Numbered from the stretch's first letter, positions 1 to 8,633 are shown. The stretch: 17,988 bases of DNA from a bacterium (GCA_021800745.1 JAJYYS010000012.1:1-17988), one strand, 5' to 3'. Notes: a model not told the origin generated them from the sequence alone. A program made the numbers and translations.

Positions 1-278
1 TTTTCTACGGATTGGACTATTTCTTCAATATTACGGTAGGGGACAGGTCTTTTTTCGCATGCTTTTATAAGACCGCCAAGGAGTTTCTGTCTGTCGAACG
101 ACTCTCTTCTTCCGTCTTTTTTAATTATCAAAGGGGATGAGAGGATAATCGTTTCTAAGGTTGTAAATTTTTTGCCGCAAGAGTTGCACTGCCTTTTCCT
201 TTTAGTTGACCTGCCGTCCTTCGATATTCTCGAATCGACTACTTTGTCGTCATCGTTAAAGCAGAAAGGGCACTTCAT
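1..278 (-). CDS. nrdR: Transcriptional repressor NrdR (N-terminal part, cut by window edge)
   Basis: NrdR is a zinc-ribbon and ATP-cone repressor of ribonucleotide reductase operons; it senses nucleotides through the ATP cone. Translating leftward from the ATG at 276-278 gives a protein that begins MKCPFCFNDDDKVVDSR, carries two CxxC pairs (CPFC and CNSC) separated by a basic stretch rich in K and R, and then FTTLET, the family hallmark. The ATP-cone starts near residue 48 (IIKKDGRRESFDRQKL). About 92 codons are visible; the rest lies left of base 1. The start is 15 bases after the glyA stop with no strong Shine-Dalgarno, suggesting coupling within the fab-rpiB-glyA operon. NrdR after glyA is a common order in deltaproteobacteria (established knowledge). 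No NrdR box was seen in this window, so its targets are elsewhere. Confidence 0.93.
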   Translation of the reverse strand, partial: MKCPFCFNDDDKVVDSRISKDGRSTKRKRQCNSCGKKFTTLETIILSSPLIIKKDGRRESFDRQKLLGGLIKACEKRPVPYRNIEEIVQSVE

Positions 279-293
279 AAGCCTGATAAAACG

Positions 294-1541
294 TTAAATA
301 TTTTCATATAATGGAAACTTGGAACACAAAAGTTTTACTTCTTTTTTTACGCTGTTTTTTATTGCTTCATCGTCCGGATTTTGCAGGACTTCCGTTATAA
401 ATTCGCCTATTTTTACCATTTCGCTTTCTTTCATGCCTCTGGTGGTAACTGCAGGCGTCCCTATTCTTATTCCGCTTGTGACGAAAGGCGACCTTTCGTC
501 GAAAGGAACCTTGTTCTTATTGACTGTTATGCCTACTTCATCTAAGAGCGCTTCCGCCTGTTTGCCCGTCATTTCGGATTTTCTGAAATCTACAAGCATA
601 AGATGATTGTCCGTGCCTCCCGATATTAACGAAAAACCGTTATTTTTAAGCGTATTGGCAAGCGCAGCGGCATTAAAAACAACCTGCATCTGATAATTTT
701 TAAAATTTTCGCTTAATGCTTCCTTAAAAGCTACGGCCTTTGCGGCAATTATGTGTTCGAGCGGTCCGCCCTGAATTCCCGGAAATATAGCCGAATTTAA
801 TTCCTTTTCGTACTTAGCCTTTGCCAGAATAATTCCGCCTCTTGGGCCCCTCAGCGTCTTATGAGTCGTGGTCGTAACAAAATCTGCGTAAGGAACGGGG
901 CTGGGATGAAGGTCCGCCGCTACAAGTCCGGCTATATGCGCCATATCTACCATAAGATAACATCCTGCTTCCTCCGCGATATCCCTGAATTTTTTAAAAT
1001 CTATAATTCTTGGATAAGCGCTTGCTCCCGCTATTATCATCTTCGGCTTATTCTGCAGGGCTGTTTTTCTTAACTCGTCATAATCAATAGTCTCCGTAGA
1101 TTTATTTACTCCGTAGGGAACGATATTAAAATATTTTCCGGAAAAATTTACCGGACTTCCATGAGTTAAATGACCGCCATGCGATAAATCCATGCCTAAA
1201 ACCGTATCGCCCGGCTTTAAAAAAGCGTAAAATATAGCCATATTTGCCTGCGATCCGGAATGAGGCTGAACGTTTGCATATTCGGCTTTAAATATCTCTT
1301 TAATTCTGTCGATTGCCAGCTGTTCTATATCGTCTATAAAGCCGCATCCCCCATAATATCTTTTTTTAGGATATCCTTCGGCATATTTATTCGTCAAAAC
1401 GGAACCCTGCGCCTGCATAACGGCTTTTGAAACAAAGTTTTCCGATGCTATAAGCTCTAATGAATGTCTCTGTCTGTCGATCTCCTTTCCTATGAACTCG
1501 TAAACTTCCCTATCCGTCTCTTTTAAATCTTCAAAATTCAA
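294..1541 (-). CDS. glyA: Serine hydroxymethyltransferase
   Basis: This PLP enzyme interconverts serine plus tetrahydrofolate with glycine plus 5,10-methylene-THF, the main source of one-carbon units. The 415-residue length is normal. Visible motifs are LIASENFVS near residue 30, [14 protein letters not shown] at 52-65, the [11 protein letters not shown] segment near 198-208, and the PLP-lysine motif [14 protein letters not shown] with Lys228. The start is a TTG at 1539-1541: there is no in-frame ATG before residue 42, which would delete conserved sequence, and AGGGTGG lies 6 bases upstream (1548-1554). It sits 30 bases after rpiB and 15 before nrdR, so it is probably co-transcribed from the fatty-acid operon. 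Nothing is truncated. Confidence 0.97.
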   Translation of the reverse strand: MNFEDLKETDREVYEFIGKEIDRQRHSLELIASENFVSKAVMQAQGSVLTNKYAEGYPKKRYYGGCGFIDDIEQLAIDRIKEIFKAEYANVQPHSGSQANMAIFYAFLKPGDTVLGMDLSHGGHLTHGSPVNFSGKYFNIVPYGVNKSTETIDYDELRKTALQNKPKMIIAGASAYPRIIDFKKFRDIAEEAGCYLMVDMAHIAGLVAADLHPSPVPYADFVTTTTHKTLRGPRGGIILAKAKYEKELNSAIFPGIQGGPLEHIIAAKAVAFKEALSENFKNYQMQVVFNAAALANTLKNNGFSLISGGTDNHLMLVDFRKSEMTGKQAEALLDEVGITVNKNKVPFDERSPFVTSGIRIGTPAVTTRGMKESEMVKIGEFITEVLQNPDDEAIKNSVKKEVKLLCSKFPLYENI

Positions 1542-1571
1542 TTTATCCCACCCTTTTCTTATAAATTGCTA

Positions 1572-2021
1572 TTATGTATTTAATTTTTCAATGGAACTGA
1601 TTTTGGAAATTCTATTTTCATGCCTGCCGTCCTCATATTGCGACGACATAAATTTATCTATATATCTTGCCGCTTCGGTAGGGGTTGTCGTTCTCCCGCC
1701 CATAGTAATTATATTTGCGTTATTATGCGCCTTTGCGACCTCTGCGGTATATTCATCGTGGACTAATGCGGCTCTAATACCGTCAACCTTATTTGCGGCT
1801 ATATCCATTCCGATGCCGGTTCCGCAGACAAGTATTCCGAAAGAATTCTTATCTTCGTCTTCCTTGACTTTTTCCGCTACTTTAAGAGCATAATCGGGAT
1901 AATCTACGCTTTTTAAAGAATCAGTCCCGAGGTCCAGATACTTTAAGCCTTTCCGTGAAAGGTCTTCTTTTATAAACTCTTTTAATTCAAAACCGGCGTG
2001 GTCCGAACCTATATAAATCAT
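1572..2021 (-). CDS. rpiB: Ribose-5-phosphate isomerase B (RpiB/LacAB family)
   Basis: It interconverts ribose 5-phosphate and ribulose 5-phosphate in the non-oxidative pentose phosphate pathway, supplying ribose for nucleotides. The 149-residue protein opens IYIGSDHAGFELK (phosphate-binding Asp7-His8), carries the catalytic Cys66 in CGTGIGMDIAANK, and has His99 in AHNNANIITMGGR followed by the C-terminal HENRISKI segment typical of the family. A GGAGGA sequence (2033-2038, inside the end of fabF) lies 11 bases before the ATG. The gene starts 7 bases after the fabF stop and is followed by glyA, so it is part of the same transcription unit. Some relatives are allose or galactose-6-phosphate isomerases, but the context favours RpiB. 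Confidence 0.95.
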   Translation of the reverse strand: MIYIGSDHAGFELKEFIKEDLSRKGLKYLDLGTDSLKSVDYPDYALKVAEKVKEDEDKNSFGILVCGTGIGMDIAANKVDGIRAALVHDEYTAEVAKAHNNANIITMGGRTTTPTEAARYIDKFMSSQYEDGRHENRISKISSIEKLNT

Positions 2022-2028
2022 TTATATT

Positions 2029-3285
2029 TCAATCCTCCCATTTTTTAAAAACCAATGTGGCATTAGTTCCGCCAAACCCGAAAGAGTTTGATATAGCATA
2101 CTCTATGCCGCCTTTTTGCGCGGTATTCGGAACATAATCCAGATCGCACTCGGGATCCGGTTCCTCCAGATTAATCGTTGGAGGCATAATGCCCGTATTA
2201 ACGGTCAACACGGTCGTAACGGCTTCTATGCCGCCGGCGGCTCCAAGCGCGTGCCCCAGCATAGATTTGATAGAACTGATTTTAATCTTTTCCGCCTTCT
2301 CTTTGAAAAGCTGTTTTATGGCTTTAGTTTCATTCAGGTCGTTATAATAAGTGGATGTTCCGTGAGCATTTACATAGTCTATGTCATCCGGCGCTAAACC
2401 GCCGTCCTCGATTGCGTTTTTCATGCTATAATATGCCCCGGTAGCTTCGGGATCCGGAGTGGATAAATGGTATGCGTCCGAAGATGTGCCGTATCCGACT
2501 ATCTCGGCATATATTTTAGCCCCTCTTTGTATAGCGCAGTTCATTTCTTCCAGAATAACGATGCCCGACCCTTCGCTGACTACAAACCCGTCCCTGTTTT
2601 TATCGAACGGCCTCGATGCTTTTGCGGGTTCTTCGTTGTTTACCGAAAGCGCCTTCATTGCGTTAAAACCTGAAATGCATAACGGGGACACGGTAGATTC
2701 GGCCCCCCCTGCTATCATAGCGTCCGCATCCCCTCTGGCAATAATTTTATAAGCGTCTCCTATGGAATTGGTTCCGGTGGAACAGGCAGAAACGGTACTG
2801 GCGTTAGGTCCTTTGGCCCCGGTCATTATAGAAACCTGTCCCGGAGCAAGATTTATCAAAAGCATAGGTATAAAAAACGGAGAAATCTTTTTAGGACCGC
2901 CCTCTAAAAGCATAGTATGATATTTCTCGATAGTCATCAGCCCGCCGATGCCGGCTCCTATCCATACGCCGACCCTGTGGGCATTGGCATCGGTGATTTT
3001 AAGCCCTGACATATCTAATGCCATTTTTGAGCAGGCAAGAGCATAATGTATAAATTGATCCATTTTTTTTATCTCTTTTTTTTCTATAAATTTTTCAGGA
3101 TCAAACCCTTTTACCTCCCCAGCTATTTTAGTAGAATACCCTTCGGTGTCGAACCTTGTAATAGGTCCTACGCCGCTTTCCCCTTTTACCATTCTATTCC
3201 ATGAAGTTTCGGCATCGTTACCGAGCGCCGTAATCATGGAATATCCGGTTATAACGACCCTTCTATTGCAATCAATTTTTCTCAT
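2029..3285 (-). CDS. fabF: Beta-ketoacyl-ACP synthase II
   Basis: This condensing enzyme elongates acyl-ACP with malonyl-ACP in type II fatty acid synthesis. In the 418-residue protein the catalytic triad is intact: Cys168 in the nucleophile elbow STVSACSTG, His308 in NAHGTSTYYND, and His345 in KSMLGHALGAAGG, with Lys340 just before. The glycine-rich GFGGTN loop is at 403-408. The ATG at 3283-3285 is preceded only by a weak GGA, so translation may rely on coupling to acpP, whose stop is 26 bases upstream. acpP-fabF is a very common pair. Length and motif spacing fit FabF (KAS II) rather than FabB; no chain-length-factor substitution of the Cys is present. Confidence 0.97.
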   Translation of the reverse strand: MRKIDCNRRVVITGYSMITALGNDAETSWNRMVKGESGVGPITRFDTEGYSTKIAGEVKGFDPEKFIEKKEIKKMDQFIHYALACSKMALDMSGLKITDANAHRVGVWIGAGIGGLMTIEKYHTMLLEGGPKKISPFFIPMLLINLAPGQVSIMTGAKGPNASTVSACSTGTNSIGDAYKIIARGDADAMIAGGAESTVSPLCISGFNAMKALSVNNEEPAKASRPFDKNRDGFVVSEGSGIVILEEMNCAIQRGAKIYAEIVGYGTSSDAYHLSTPDPEATGAYYSMKNAIEDGGLAPDDIDYVNAHGTSTYYNDLNETKAIKQLFKEKAEKIKISSIKSMLGHALGAAGGIEAVTTVLTVNTGIMPPTINLEEPDPECDLDYVPNTAQKGGIEYAISNSFGFGGTNATLVFKKWED

Positions 3286-3311
3286 AATAAAAAATCCGGT
3301 ATAATAATAAA

Positions 3312-3545
3312 TTATTTTACATGCTCATCGATATATGAAACCGCATTCTGAACCGTCTTAATTTTTTCGGCATCTTCATCGGATATTTCTATTCCGAATT
3401 CCTCCTCGAATGCCATAACTAATTCAACGGTATCTAAGGAATCCGCACCGAGATCCTCTACGAATGAAGCTTCGTTAGTGACTTCATCGGGAGTAACCCC
3501 TAACTGCTCTACTATTATTTCTTTAACTTTGTTTTCTACGGACAT
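3312..3545 (-). CDS. acpP: Acyl carrier protein
   Basis: This small acidic carrier holds growing acyl chains on a 4'-phosphopantetheine arm. The 77-residue sequence has the attachment motif [12 protein letters not shown] with Ser36, the residue modified by holo-ACP synthase, and the usual acidic helices ([16 protein letters not shown]). It sits between fabG and fabF, as in most bacterial fab clusters. It has the strongest ribosome binding site in the operon, which fits the high cellular demand for ACP. No holo-ACP synthase (acpS) is in the window. Confidence 0.98.
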   Translation of the reverse strand: MSVENKVKEIIVEQLGVTPDEVTNEASFVEDLGADSLDTVELVMAFEEEFGIEISDEDAEKIKTVQNAVSYIDEHVK

Positions 3546-3552
3546 TTAATTT

Positions 3553-3564
3553 CACCCCCTCCTT
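3553..3564 (-). promoter_or_regulatory. Strong Shine-Dalgarno of acpP
   Basis: On the minus strand this reads AAGGAGGGGGTG, an extended match to the anti-Shine-Dalgarno of 16S rRNA, a few bases before the acpP ATG. It is clearly stronger than the sites of fabF and fabD, so ACP is probably made in excess over the enzymes translated from the same mRNA. Confidence 0.8.
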
Positions 3565-3594
3565 TTTTATTGTTTTTAAATTATAAAATTAATA

Positions 3595-4347
3595 TCACAT
3601 GTACATTCCGCCGTTTACGTTCATAACCGATCCGGTTATATAACCGGAAAGCTCCGAACACAAAAAAAGCACGGCGTTTGCAATGTCGTAAGGCTCGCCT
3701 ATTTTATTCAGCGGAATACCTTTTTTAATCGCATCTTTAATATCTTCAGGCAGTTTATCCGTCATAACCGTTTTAATAAACCCTGGCGCAATAGCATTTG
3801 CGAGAATACCCCTTGCCGCATATTCTTTGGCTATGGATTTCGTAAGGGCAATTATGCCGGCTTTCGATGCCGCATAATTTGCCTGTCCGGTATTGCCTAT
3901 TTCGCCTATTACGGAAGCTATGCTTATTATTCTGCCGGACTTTGCTTTAAACATGTGCTTTAAGACGTTTTTTGTAATATAAAACATACCGTTCAAGTTG
4001 ACGTTGATAACGTCTAACCAGTCTTCGTCGCTCATTCTTATTAAAAGACCGTCTTTAACTATACCTGCATTGTTAACGAGAATATCTATTTTAGATTCTT
4101 TAGATATAATCTTTTGAATCGTTTCGGATATCTTTTCCGAATTTTTAATATCGGCTTCGTAAAAATCAAACTCCGGCGAAATTTTTTCGATTTCGTCTTT
4201 TACGCTTATAAATCTTTTTTCGTCTATGTCGATTATTATAACTCTTGCCCCTGCTTTAAGCAAAACTTGAGATATAGAAAGTCCTATTCCCGAAGAACCG
4301 CCGGTAACTATAGCCGTTTTACCCGTAAGTTCAATACAAAGAGACAT
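3595..4347 (-). CDS. fabG: 3-oxoacyl-ACP reductase
   Basis: This NADPH-dependent short-chain dehydrogenase reduces 3-ketoacyl-ACP, the first reduction of the elongation cycle. Numbering from the chosen ATG (250 residues), the cofactor motif TGGSSGIG is near residue 15, NNAG near 92, and the catalytic tetrad Asn117, Ser145, Tyr158 and Lys162 is present in the N-x-N, IASVIG and YAASK contexts. A GTG at 4351-4353 would add two residues, but it directly abuts AAGGAGG (4354-4360) with no spacer. The ATG at 4345-4347 lies 6 bases beyond that site and is the better start. It lies 17 bases after fabD and 49 bases before acpP. As an SDR it could have other substrates, but the location makes FabG nearly certain. 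Confidence 0.96.
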   Translation of the reverse strand: MSLCIELTGKTAIVTGGSSGIGLSISQVLLKAGARVIIIDIDEKRFISVKDEIEKISPEFDFYEADIKNSEKISETIQKIISKESKIDILVNNAGIVKDGLLIRMSDEDWLDVINVNLNGMFYITKNVLKHMFKAKSGRIISIASVIGEIGNTGQANYAASKAGIIALTKSIAKEYAARGILANAIAPGFIKTVMTDKLPEDIKDAIKKGIPLNKIGEPYDIANAVLFLCSELSGYITGSVMNVNGGMYM

Positions 4348-4353
4348 AAACAC

Positions 4354-4360
4354 CCTCCTT
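4354..4360 (-). promoter_or_regulatory. Shine-Dalgarno that fixes the fabG start
   Basis: AAGGAGG on the minus strand lies in the 17-base gap after fabD. It leaves 0 bases to an in-frame GTG and 6 bases to the in-frame ATG, which decides in favour of the ATG at 4347. Confidence 0.8.
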
Positions 4361-4364
4361 ATTA

Positions 4365-5327
4365 TTAAATCATTAAACTTTCTAATTCTTTAACGGCCGA
4401 AACCGAATTTACGGACAGAACATCCGCATTTTTATCTATTCTCTTAATCAGTCCGCTTAAAACATTGGAAGGCCCTATCTCAATAAATTTGGAAACTCCG
4501 GATATTTTTTCCATATTAACGATAATATTCTTCCACATAACCGGAGAAACTATCTGCTCGAGAAGAAGCCTGACCGCATCGTCTTTTTTAGAATAATTCA
4601 TAGACGTAGCATTAGAAAATATATCGCATTCGGTATCCCTAAACCAACCCTTGTCTATAAACGAAGAAAGGTTTTCCTTTGCGCTCTCCATAAAAGGCGT
4701 ATGAAACGGGGCGCTGACGGACAAAATAACTATTTTTTTGGCTCCGCGCTCTTTAAGCAGTAAGCATAATTCATCGACGAATGACGATACGCCGGATACT
4801 ACGGTTTGAATTGCGGAGTTAATATTTGCTATAAAAACTCCCGCTTTATTTTTTGAATGATTCACCTCGTCTATCGCAGTTTTTATTATATTTTCGTCAA
4901 GCCCGATAATCGCGGCCATTTTGCCGAATCCCACCGGACAAGCGGTCTGCATAAAAAATCCTCTTTTTTTTGTAATTAAAAGAGCATTTGGAAAATCTAC
5001 GGAACCTGCAGAAACGTTGGCGCTGTATTCGCCAAGGCTGTGCCCCGAAACGCAAGCCGGTTTTAAGCCCGTTTCTTTTTCTATAACTCTAAGAATAGCT
5101 ATACTCACGGTTAAAAGAGCCGGCTGAGTATTTTCCGTCAGATTAAGCGCCGCTTCATCGTCTCCCAAGATTAGGCTCTTCATATCCAATCCTAAGATAT
5201 CCGAAGATTCTTCTAAAACAAGACGCGCTTCGCCGAAATTTTCAAAAATATCTTTCCCCATGCCGGTATGCTGAGACCCCTGCCCGGGAAAAACAAACGC
5301 TATATTGGAGTTTGATGATTTTTCCAT
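4365..5327 (-). CDS. fabD: Malonyl-CoA:ACP transacylase
   Basis: It transfers malonyl from CoA to ACP, supplying the extender unit. The 320-residue protein starts close to the conserved FVFPGQGSQHTGMG. Catalytic Ser97 lies in GHSLGEYSA, Arg122 in KKRGFFMQ, and His209 in SAPFHTPFM; Gln68 in NTQPALLTVS matches the oxyanion-hole region. The ATG at 5325-5327 has no recognisable Shine-Dalgarno, with fabK ending 20 bases upstream, so translational coupling is plausible. It lies between fabK and fabG. All expected residues are present and the length is usual for the family. Confidence 0.97.
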   Translation of the reverse strand: MEKSSNSNIAFVFPGQGSQHTGMGKDIFENFGEARLVLEESSDILGLDMKSLILGDDEAALNLTENTQPALLTVSIAILRVIEKETGLKPACVSGHSLGEYSANVSAGSVDFPNALLITKKRGFFMQTACPVGFGKMAAIIGLDENIIKTAIDEVNHSKNKAGVFIANINSAIQTVVSGVSSFVDELCLLLKERGAKKIVILSVSAPFHTPFMESAKENLSSFIDKGWFRDTECDIFSNATSMNYSKKDDAVRLLLEQIVSPVMWKNIIVNMEKISGVSKFIEIGPSNVLSGLIKRIDKNADVLSVNSVSAVKELESLMI

Positions 5328-5347
5328 TTACGATTATTTTTATTATA

Positions 5348-6292
5348 CTATTTTATAAATTTAGCCATATTTTTAATAAAGTCTTCCGTCTGTGAAACGA
5401 TTTCTTCTATAACTTCTTTTACCGTTTTTTCTTCCTTTATGAGTCCTGCGATCTGTCCGCTCATTAAAGAACCCATTTCGACGTCTCCGTCAACCGAAGC
5501 GGCTTTTAATTTTCCTATTCCGAGTTTTTCGTATTCCGAAAAAGGTGCGCATTTTTCTTCCAGTTCTAGAAACATTTTGGCAAGCCTGTTTTTTAAAACC
5601 CTTACAGGATGTCCGGTCGGTCTTCCCGTAACTACGGTATCCCTGTCCGATGCCTTTAGCACCATATCTTTCCAGTTTTGATGGATATGGCACTCCTTTG
5701 TCGCGAGAAATCTAGTTCCCATCTGAATGCCGCTCGCGCCGAGGCATAAAGCCGCGGCAAACCCTCTGTAATCGGCAATACCGCCAGCCGCTATGACCGG
5801 TATATTAACGGCGTCTGCAACCTGCGGAACTATTGCCATAGTAGTAATTTCGCCTATATGACCGCCGGATTCGGTCCCTTCGGCAATCACGGCATCCGCT
5901 CCCGCTTTTTCCACCCTCTTTGCCAGAGCGGATGAAGGGATAACGGGTATAACTTTTATTCCGGCATCGTGAAATTTCTTTATATAAGGACCTGCATTGC
6001 CTGCGCCGGTCGTTACGACCGGAACGCCCTCCTGAATAACCGCATCCACAAGCTCTTCTATATAAGTTAAATAAAGTATGAGGTTAACTCCGAAAGGCTT
6101 ATCGGTATTTTCTTTTGCTTTTCTTATTTCCTGAACCAAAAACTCGGGGGGCATTTGTCCTGCGCCTATTATGCCTAAACCGCCGGCATTGGAAACGGCG
6201 CTCGCGAGCTCATAGTTAGACGCCCATGCCATTCCGCCCTGAAAAATCGGATATTTTATCCCGAGCTTATCGCATATCGGAGATTTTATCAT
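5348..6292 (-). CDS. fabK: Flavin-dependent enoyl-ACP reductase II (FabK type)
   Basis: FabK is an FMN-dependent TIM-barrel enzyme that reduces trans-2-enoyl-ACP, replacing the SDR enzyme FabI. The 314-residue protein has the family features: [11 protein letters not shown] near residue 15, GGLGIIGAG at 37-45, the [10 protein letters not shown] motif with catalytic His145, [10 protein letters not shown] at 168-177 and the phosphate-binding [11 protein letters not shown] near 185-195. It closely resembles nitronate monooxygenases, but its position between fabH and fabD and the TESGGHIG motif favour FabK. AGGTGA (6302-6307) lies 9 bases before the ATG. No fabI is in the window. Known FabK enzymes are insensitive to triclosan; that is family knowledge, not shown here. 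Confidence 0.9.
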   Translation of the reverse strand: MIKSPICDKLGIKYPIFQGGMAWASNYELASAVSNAGGLGIIGAGQMPPEFLVQEIRKAKENTDKPFGVNLILYLTYIEELVDAVIQEGVPVVTTGAGNAGPYIKKFHDAGIKVIPVIPSSALAKRVEKAGADAVIAEGTESGGHIGEITTMAIVPQVADAVNIPVIAAGGIADYRGFAAALCLGASGIQMGTRFLATKECHIHQNWKDMVLKASDRDTVVTGRPTGHPVRVLKNRLAKMFLELEEKCAPFSEYEKLGIGKLKAASVDGDVEMGSLMSGQIAGLIKEEKTVKEVIEEIVSQTEDFIKNMAKFIK

Positions 6293-6322
6293 TTTATTAT
6301 TTCACCTGATATCAATATAGTT

Positions 6323-7306
6323 TTACCATCTAATTATCGAAGATGCCCACGTTAAACCTGCGCCTATAGCATCTATAAGTACAAGACTGCCTTCCTTCAA
6401 ACGACCGGATCTATAAGCTTCGTCAAGAGCGATAGGTATCGAGCCGCTTGAAGTATTGCCGTATTTTTCTACGTTTACAAAGACTTTTTCCATAGGAAAG
6501 CGCAATTTTTTTGCCGTCGCTTCAATAATTCTGATATTTGCCTGATGCGGAACGAATAAATCAATATCTTCCGCTTTAAGATTATTAAATTCTATAGCCT
6601 CTTCCGCCACCGCCTTAAGATAATTAACCGCATACCTGAAAAGCTCCGAACCTTTCATCTTAATATAATGCTCGCGGTTATTAACGCTTTCGAGGCTTGC
6701 CGGCATCAGCGAACCGCCGCCTTTAAGCATAAGAATATCGTCATGCCCTCCCTCGGAATGCATATGCGTCGATAAAATACCCCGCGTATTTTCCGTATTT
6801 GCCGTCAACACGACGGCTCCGCCGCCGTCCCCGAATAGAACGCAGGTTGACCTGTCGGTATAGTCCGTAATTCTGGACAGCAAATCGGCGCCGATAACTA
6901 AAACATTTTTATATTTCCCCGATTTAATAAAACTGTCCGCTACCGATAAAGAATATATAAAACCGCTGCACCCTGCGCTTATATCAAAAGCCGCGGCATT
7001 TTTAAGTCCCAGTTTTTCCTGTACTATACAGGAAGTTGACGGAAAAATCATATCGGGGGTAATTGTTCCCGCTAATATTAATTCGATGTCCTGAGGATTT
7101 AACCCCGAAAGTTTGATCGCTCTTTTTGACGCTTCGGCCGCTATATCCGATGTCGTTAAACCCTTCTCCGCGATTCGCCGCTCTTTTATACCCGTCCGGG
7201 AAGTAATCCACTCATCCGACGTATCTACTATGTTGCACAATTCATCGTTGGCAAGCACTCTTTCGGGAACGAACGAACCTACCCCGATAACTTTAGAATA
7301 TATCAA
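6323..7306 (-). CDS. fabH: Beta-ketoacyl-ACP synthase III
   Basis: FabH initiates fatty acid synthesis by condensing a short acyl-CoA primer with malonyl-ACP. In the 327-residue protein the Cys-His-Asn triad is complete: Cys113 in DISAGCSGFIYSL, His254 in VPHQANIRI and Asn284 in EKYGNTSSGSIP. The substrate region DEWITSRTGIKERRI is at 31-45. The start codon is TTG at 7304-7306, backed by GAGGA (7313-7317) with a 6-base spacer; the next in-frame Met is near residue 85 and would remove the conserved N-terminus. It begins 12 bases after plsX. Whether the primer is acetyl-CoA or a branched acyl-CoA cannot be read from the motifs I can judge. Confidence 0.96.
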   Translation of the reverse strand: MIYSKVIGVGSFVPERVLANDELCNIVDTSDEWITSRTGIKERRIAEKGLTTSDIAAEASKRAIKLSGLNPQDIELILAGTITPDMIFPSTSCIVQEKLGLKNAAAFDISAGCSGFIYSLSVADSFIKSGKYKNVLVIGADLLSRITDYTDRSTCVLFGDGGGAVVLTANTENTRGILSTHMHSEGGHDDILMLKGGGSLMPASLESVNNREHYIKMKGSELFRYAVNYLKAVAEEAIEFNNLKAEDIDLFVPHQANIRIIEATAKKLRFPMEKVFVNVEKYGNTSSGSIPIALDEAYRSGRLKEGSLVLIDAIGAGLTWASSIIRW

Positions 7307-7318
7307 TTTGAATCCTCA

Positions 7319-8332
7319 TTAACAGCCTATATTTTTTGCATTAGCTTCTATCTTATGGCTTATATTGACATTTATACCTTTTTCTACAAAATGTTTTGCG
7401 ACTAATATGGCACTGGTTAAAGCCTTGGCGCTTGCTCCGCCGTGGGCGATAAAAGCCGCGCCGTTAACTCCCAGAAGAGGCGCGCCGCCGTATTCGTTAT
7501 GATCGACAAGTTTTTTAAATTTTTTCAATGATTTTCTTGCCATAAAGAAACCTAATTTAGCCATAAAACTTTTATTTATTTCTTCTCTAAGTAGATTAAA
7601 TATCGTTTCCGCAAGTGTTTCCGACGCCTTTAAAATAACATTGCCCGTAAATCCGTCGCAAACTACTACGTCAACTTTTCCGTTAAATATTTCTCTGCCT
7701 TCCACATAGCCGTAAAAATTTAAATCCGTATTTTTTATTATCCCGAAAGCCTCTCTGGTAAGGTCGTTGCCTTTAGACGCTTCCTCGCCGTTGCTGAGTA
7801 TCCCTATTTTTGGATTCTTAATGCCTTTCATAAAAGAGGCGTATTCGGAACCCATTATTGCAAATTCCGCAAGATGATAAGGTTTTACATCGACGTTGGC
7901 GCCTGCGTCTATCAAAACGGTATATCCGCCTACCGCAGGCATAATCGTCGCTATGGCGGGTCTGTCGATGCCTTTAATCCTTTTAAAAACAAACATTGCT
8001 ATAGCTAAAGAAGCCCCGCTGTTACCCGCGCTTATAATGGCATCCGCCTCTTTATTTTTAACAAGCTCATAGGCAACGCGCATTGAAGAGTTTTTTTTAT
8101 TCCTTACTACAGCCGAAGGAGAATCGTTCATCGTTATCCGTTCCGGCGCATTTACTATTTTAATTCTTGAGCCGTAATAATTATTTTTTTGGATAACATC
8201 TTTTAAAGCGGCCTCGTCTCCCGTAATTATTATCTCTAAATCTTTGTTAGACTCAACGGCGGCTATCGCTCCCGTAATCTCCGGTTCCGGAGCTTTATCG
8301 GAACCGAAACCGTCCAGAGCTATTCTAATCAT
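7319..8332 (-). CDS. plsX: Phosphate acyltransferase PlsX
   Basis: PlsX converts acyl-ACP to acyl-phosphate for PlsY, linking fatty acid synthesis to phospholipid synthesis at the membrane surface. The 337-residue protein shows the family landmarks SAGNSGAS (101-108), IDAGANVDVKP (141-151), ILSNGEEASKGN (178-189), CDGFTGNVILK (225-235) and YGGAPLLGVNG (281-291). The N-terminal glycine-rich motif reads LDGFGSDKAPE rather than the usual LDAMGGDxAPE, a mild departure. TCTCC at 8342-8346 (GGAGA on the coding strand) lies 9 bases before the ATG. It lies between rpmF and fabH, the classic bacterial arrangement. Confidence 0.96.
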   Translation of the reverse strand: MIRIALDGFGSDKAPEPEITGAIAAVESNKDLEIIITGDEAALKDVIQKNNYYGSRIKIVNAPERITMNDSPSAVVRNKKNSSMRVAYELVKNKEADAIISAGNSGASLAIAMFVFKRIKGIDRPAIATIMPAVGGYTVLIDAGANVDVKPYHLAEFAIMGSEYASFMKGIKNPKIGILSNGEEASKGNDLTREAFGIIKNTDLNFYGYVEGREIFNGKVDVVVCDGFTGNVILKASETLAETIFNLLREEINKSFMAKLGFFMARKSLKKFKKLVDHNEYGGAPLLGVNGAAFIAHGGASAKALTSAILVAKHFVEKGINVNISHKIEANAKNIGC

Positions 8333-8378
8333 TAAATAGTCTCTCCATTCTTATAAAATTGACGGGCTATATAATGGG

Positions 8379-8570
8379 TCAAGAGTTTTCCGGCGTTTTT
8401 TCGGTTACGACTTTTCTGCCCTTATATGTTTTGCAGTTTGGACACATTCTGTGCGAGAGAACGGGTTCCCCGCAATTTGGACACTTCGAATAATTCACCG
8501 GCGTAAGGCTGTCGTGAGTTCTTCTCTTATCCCTTCTGCACTTAGAATGTCTTTTCTTTGGATTTGCCAT
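8379..8570 (-). CDS. rpmF: 50S ribosomal protein L32 (zinc-ribbon form)
   Basis: L32 is a small 50S subunit protein. The 63-residue sequence begins MANPKKRHSKCRRDKRRTHD and contains four cysteines (30, 33, 43 and 46) in CPNC and CPNC, so this is the zinc-binding form rather than the cysteine-free paralogue used under zinc limitation in some bacteria. AAAGGAGA lies 7 bases before the ATG (8578-8585). It is the first gene after the promoter behind valS and leads directly into plsX-fab. The DUF177/YceD gene often found just upstream of rpmF is absent; valS occupies that place. Confidence 0.97.
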   Translation of the reverse strand: MANPKKRHSKCRRDKRRTHDSLTPVNYSKCPNCGEPVLSHRMCPNCKTYKGRKVVTEKTPENS

Positions 8571-8602
8571 TTAAAAATCTCCTTTATAAAAATATATGCT
8601 CT

Positions 8603-8631
8603 ATTATTAAATTAAAATCGTAAAATGTCAA
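8603..8631 (-). promoter_or_regulatory. Sigma70-type promoter of the rpmF-plsX-fab operon
   Basis: On the minus strand there is an exact TTGACA (8626-8631), a 17-base spacer, and AATAAT (8603-8608), five of six matches to the -10 consensus. The expected start near 8596 would leave a leader of about 25 bases carrying the rpmF Shine-Dalgarno. The -35 begins 2 bases beyond the valS stop codon, so the whole promoter sits in the 63-base valS-rpmF gap. Read-through from valS is also possible, as no terminator is visible. Confidence 0.75.
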
Positions 8632-8633
8632 TT

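Noticed and set aside
861..1073. Open reading frame opposite glyA, and similar ones opposite fabF, fabD, valS and dnaX
   Set aside because: They are antisense to well-conserved genes, have no recognisable motifs or ribosome sites, and have low-complexity composition.
4348..4353. GTG start of fabG two codons upstream
   Set aside because: The AAGGAGG site directly abuts the GTG with no spacer, while the ATG at 4347 has a 6-base spacer.
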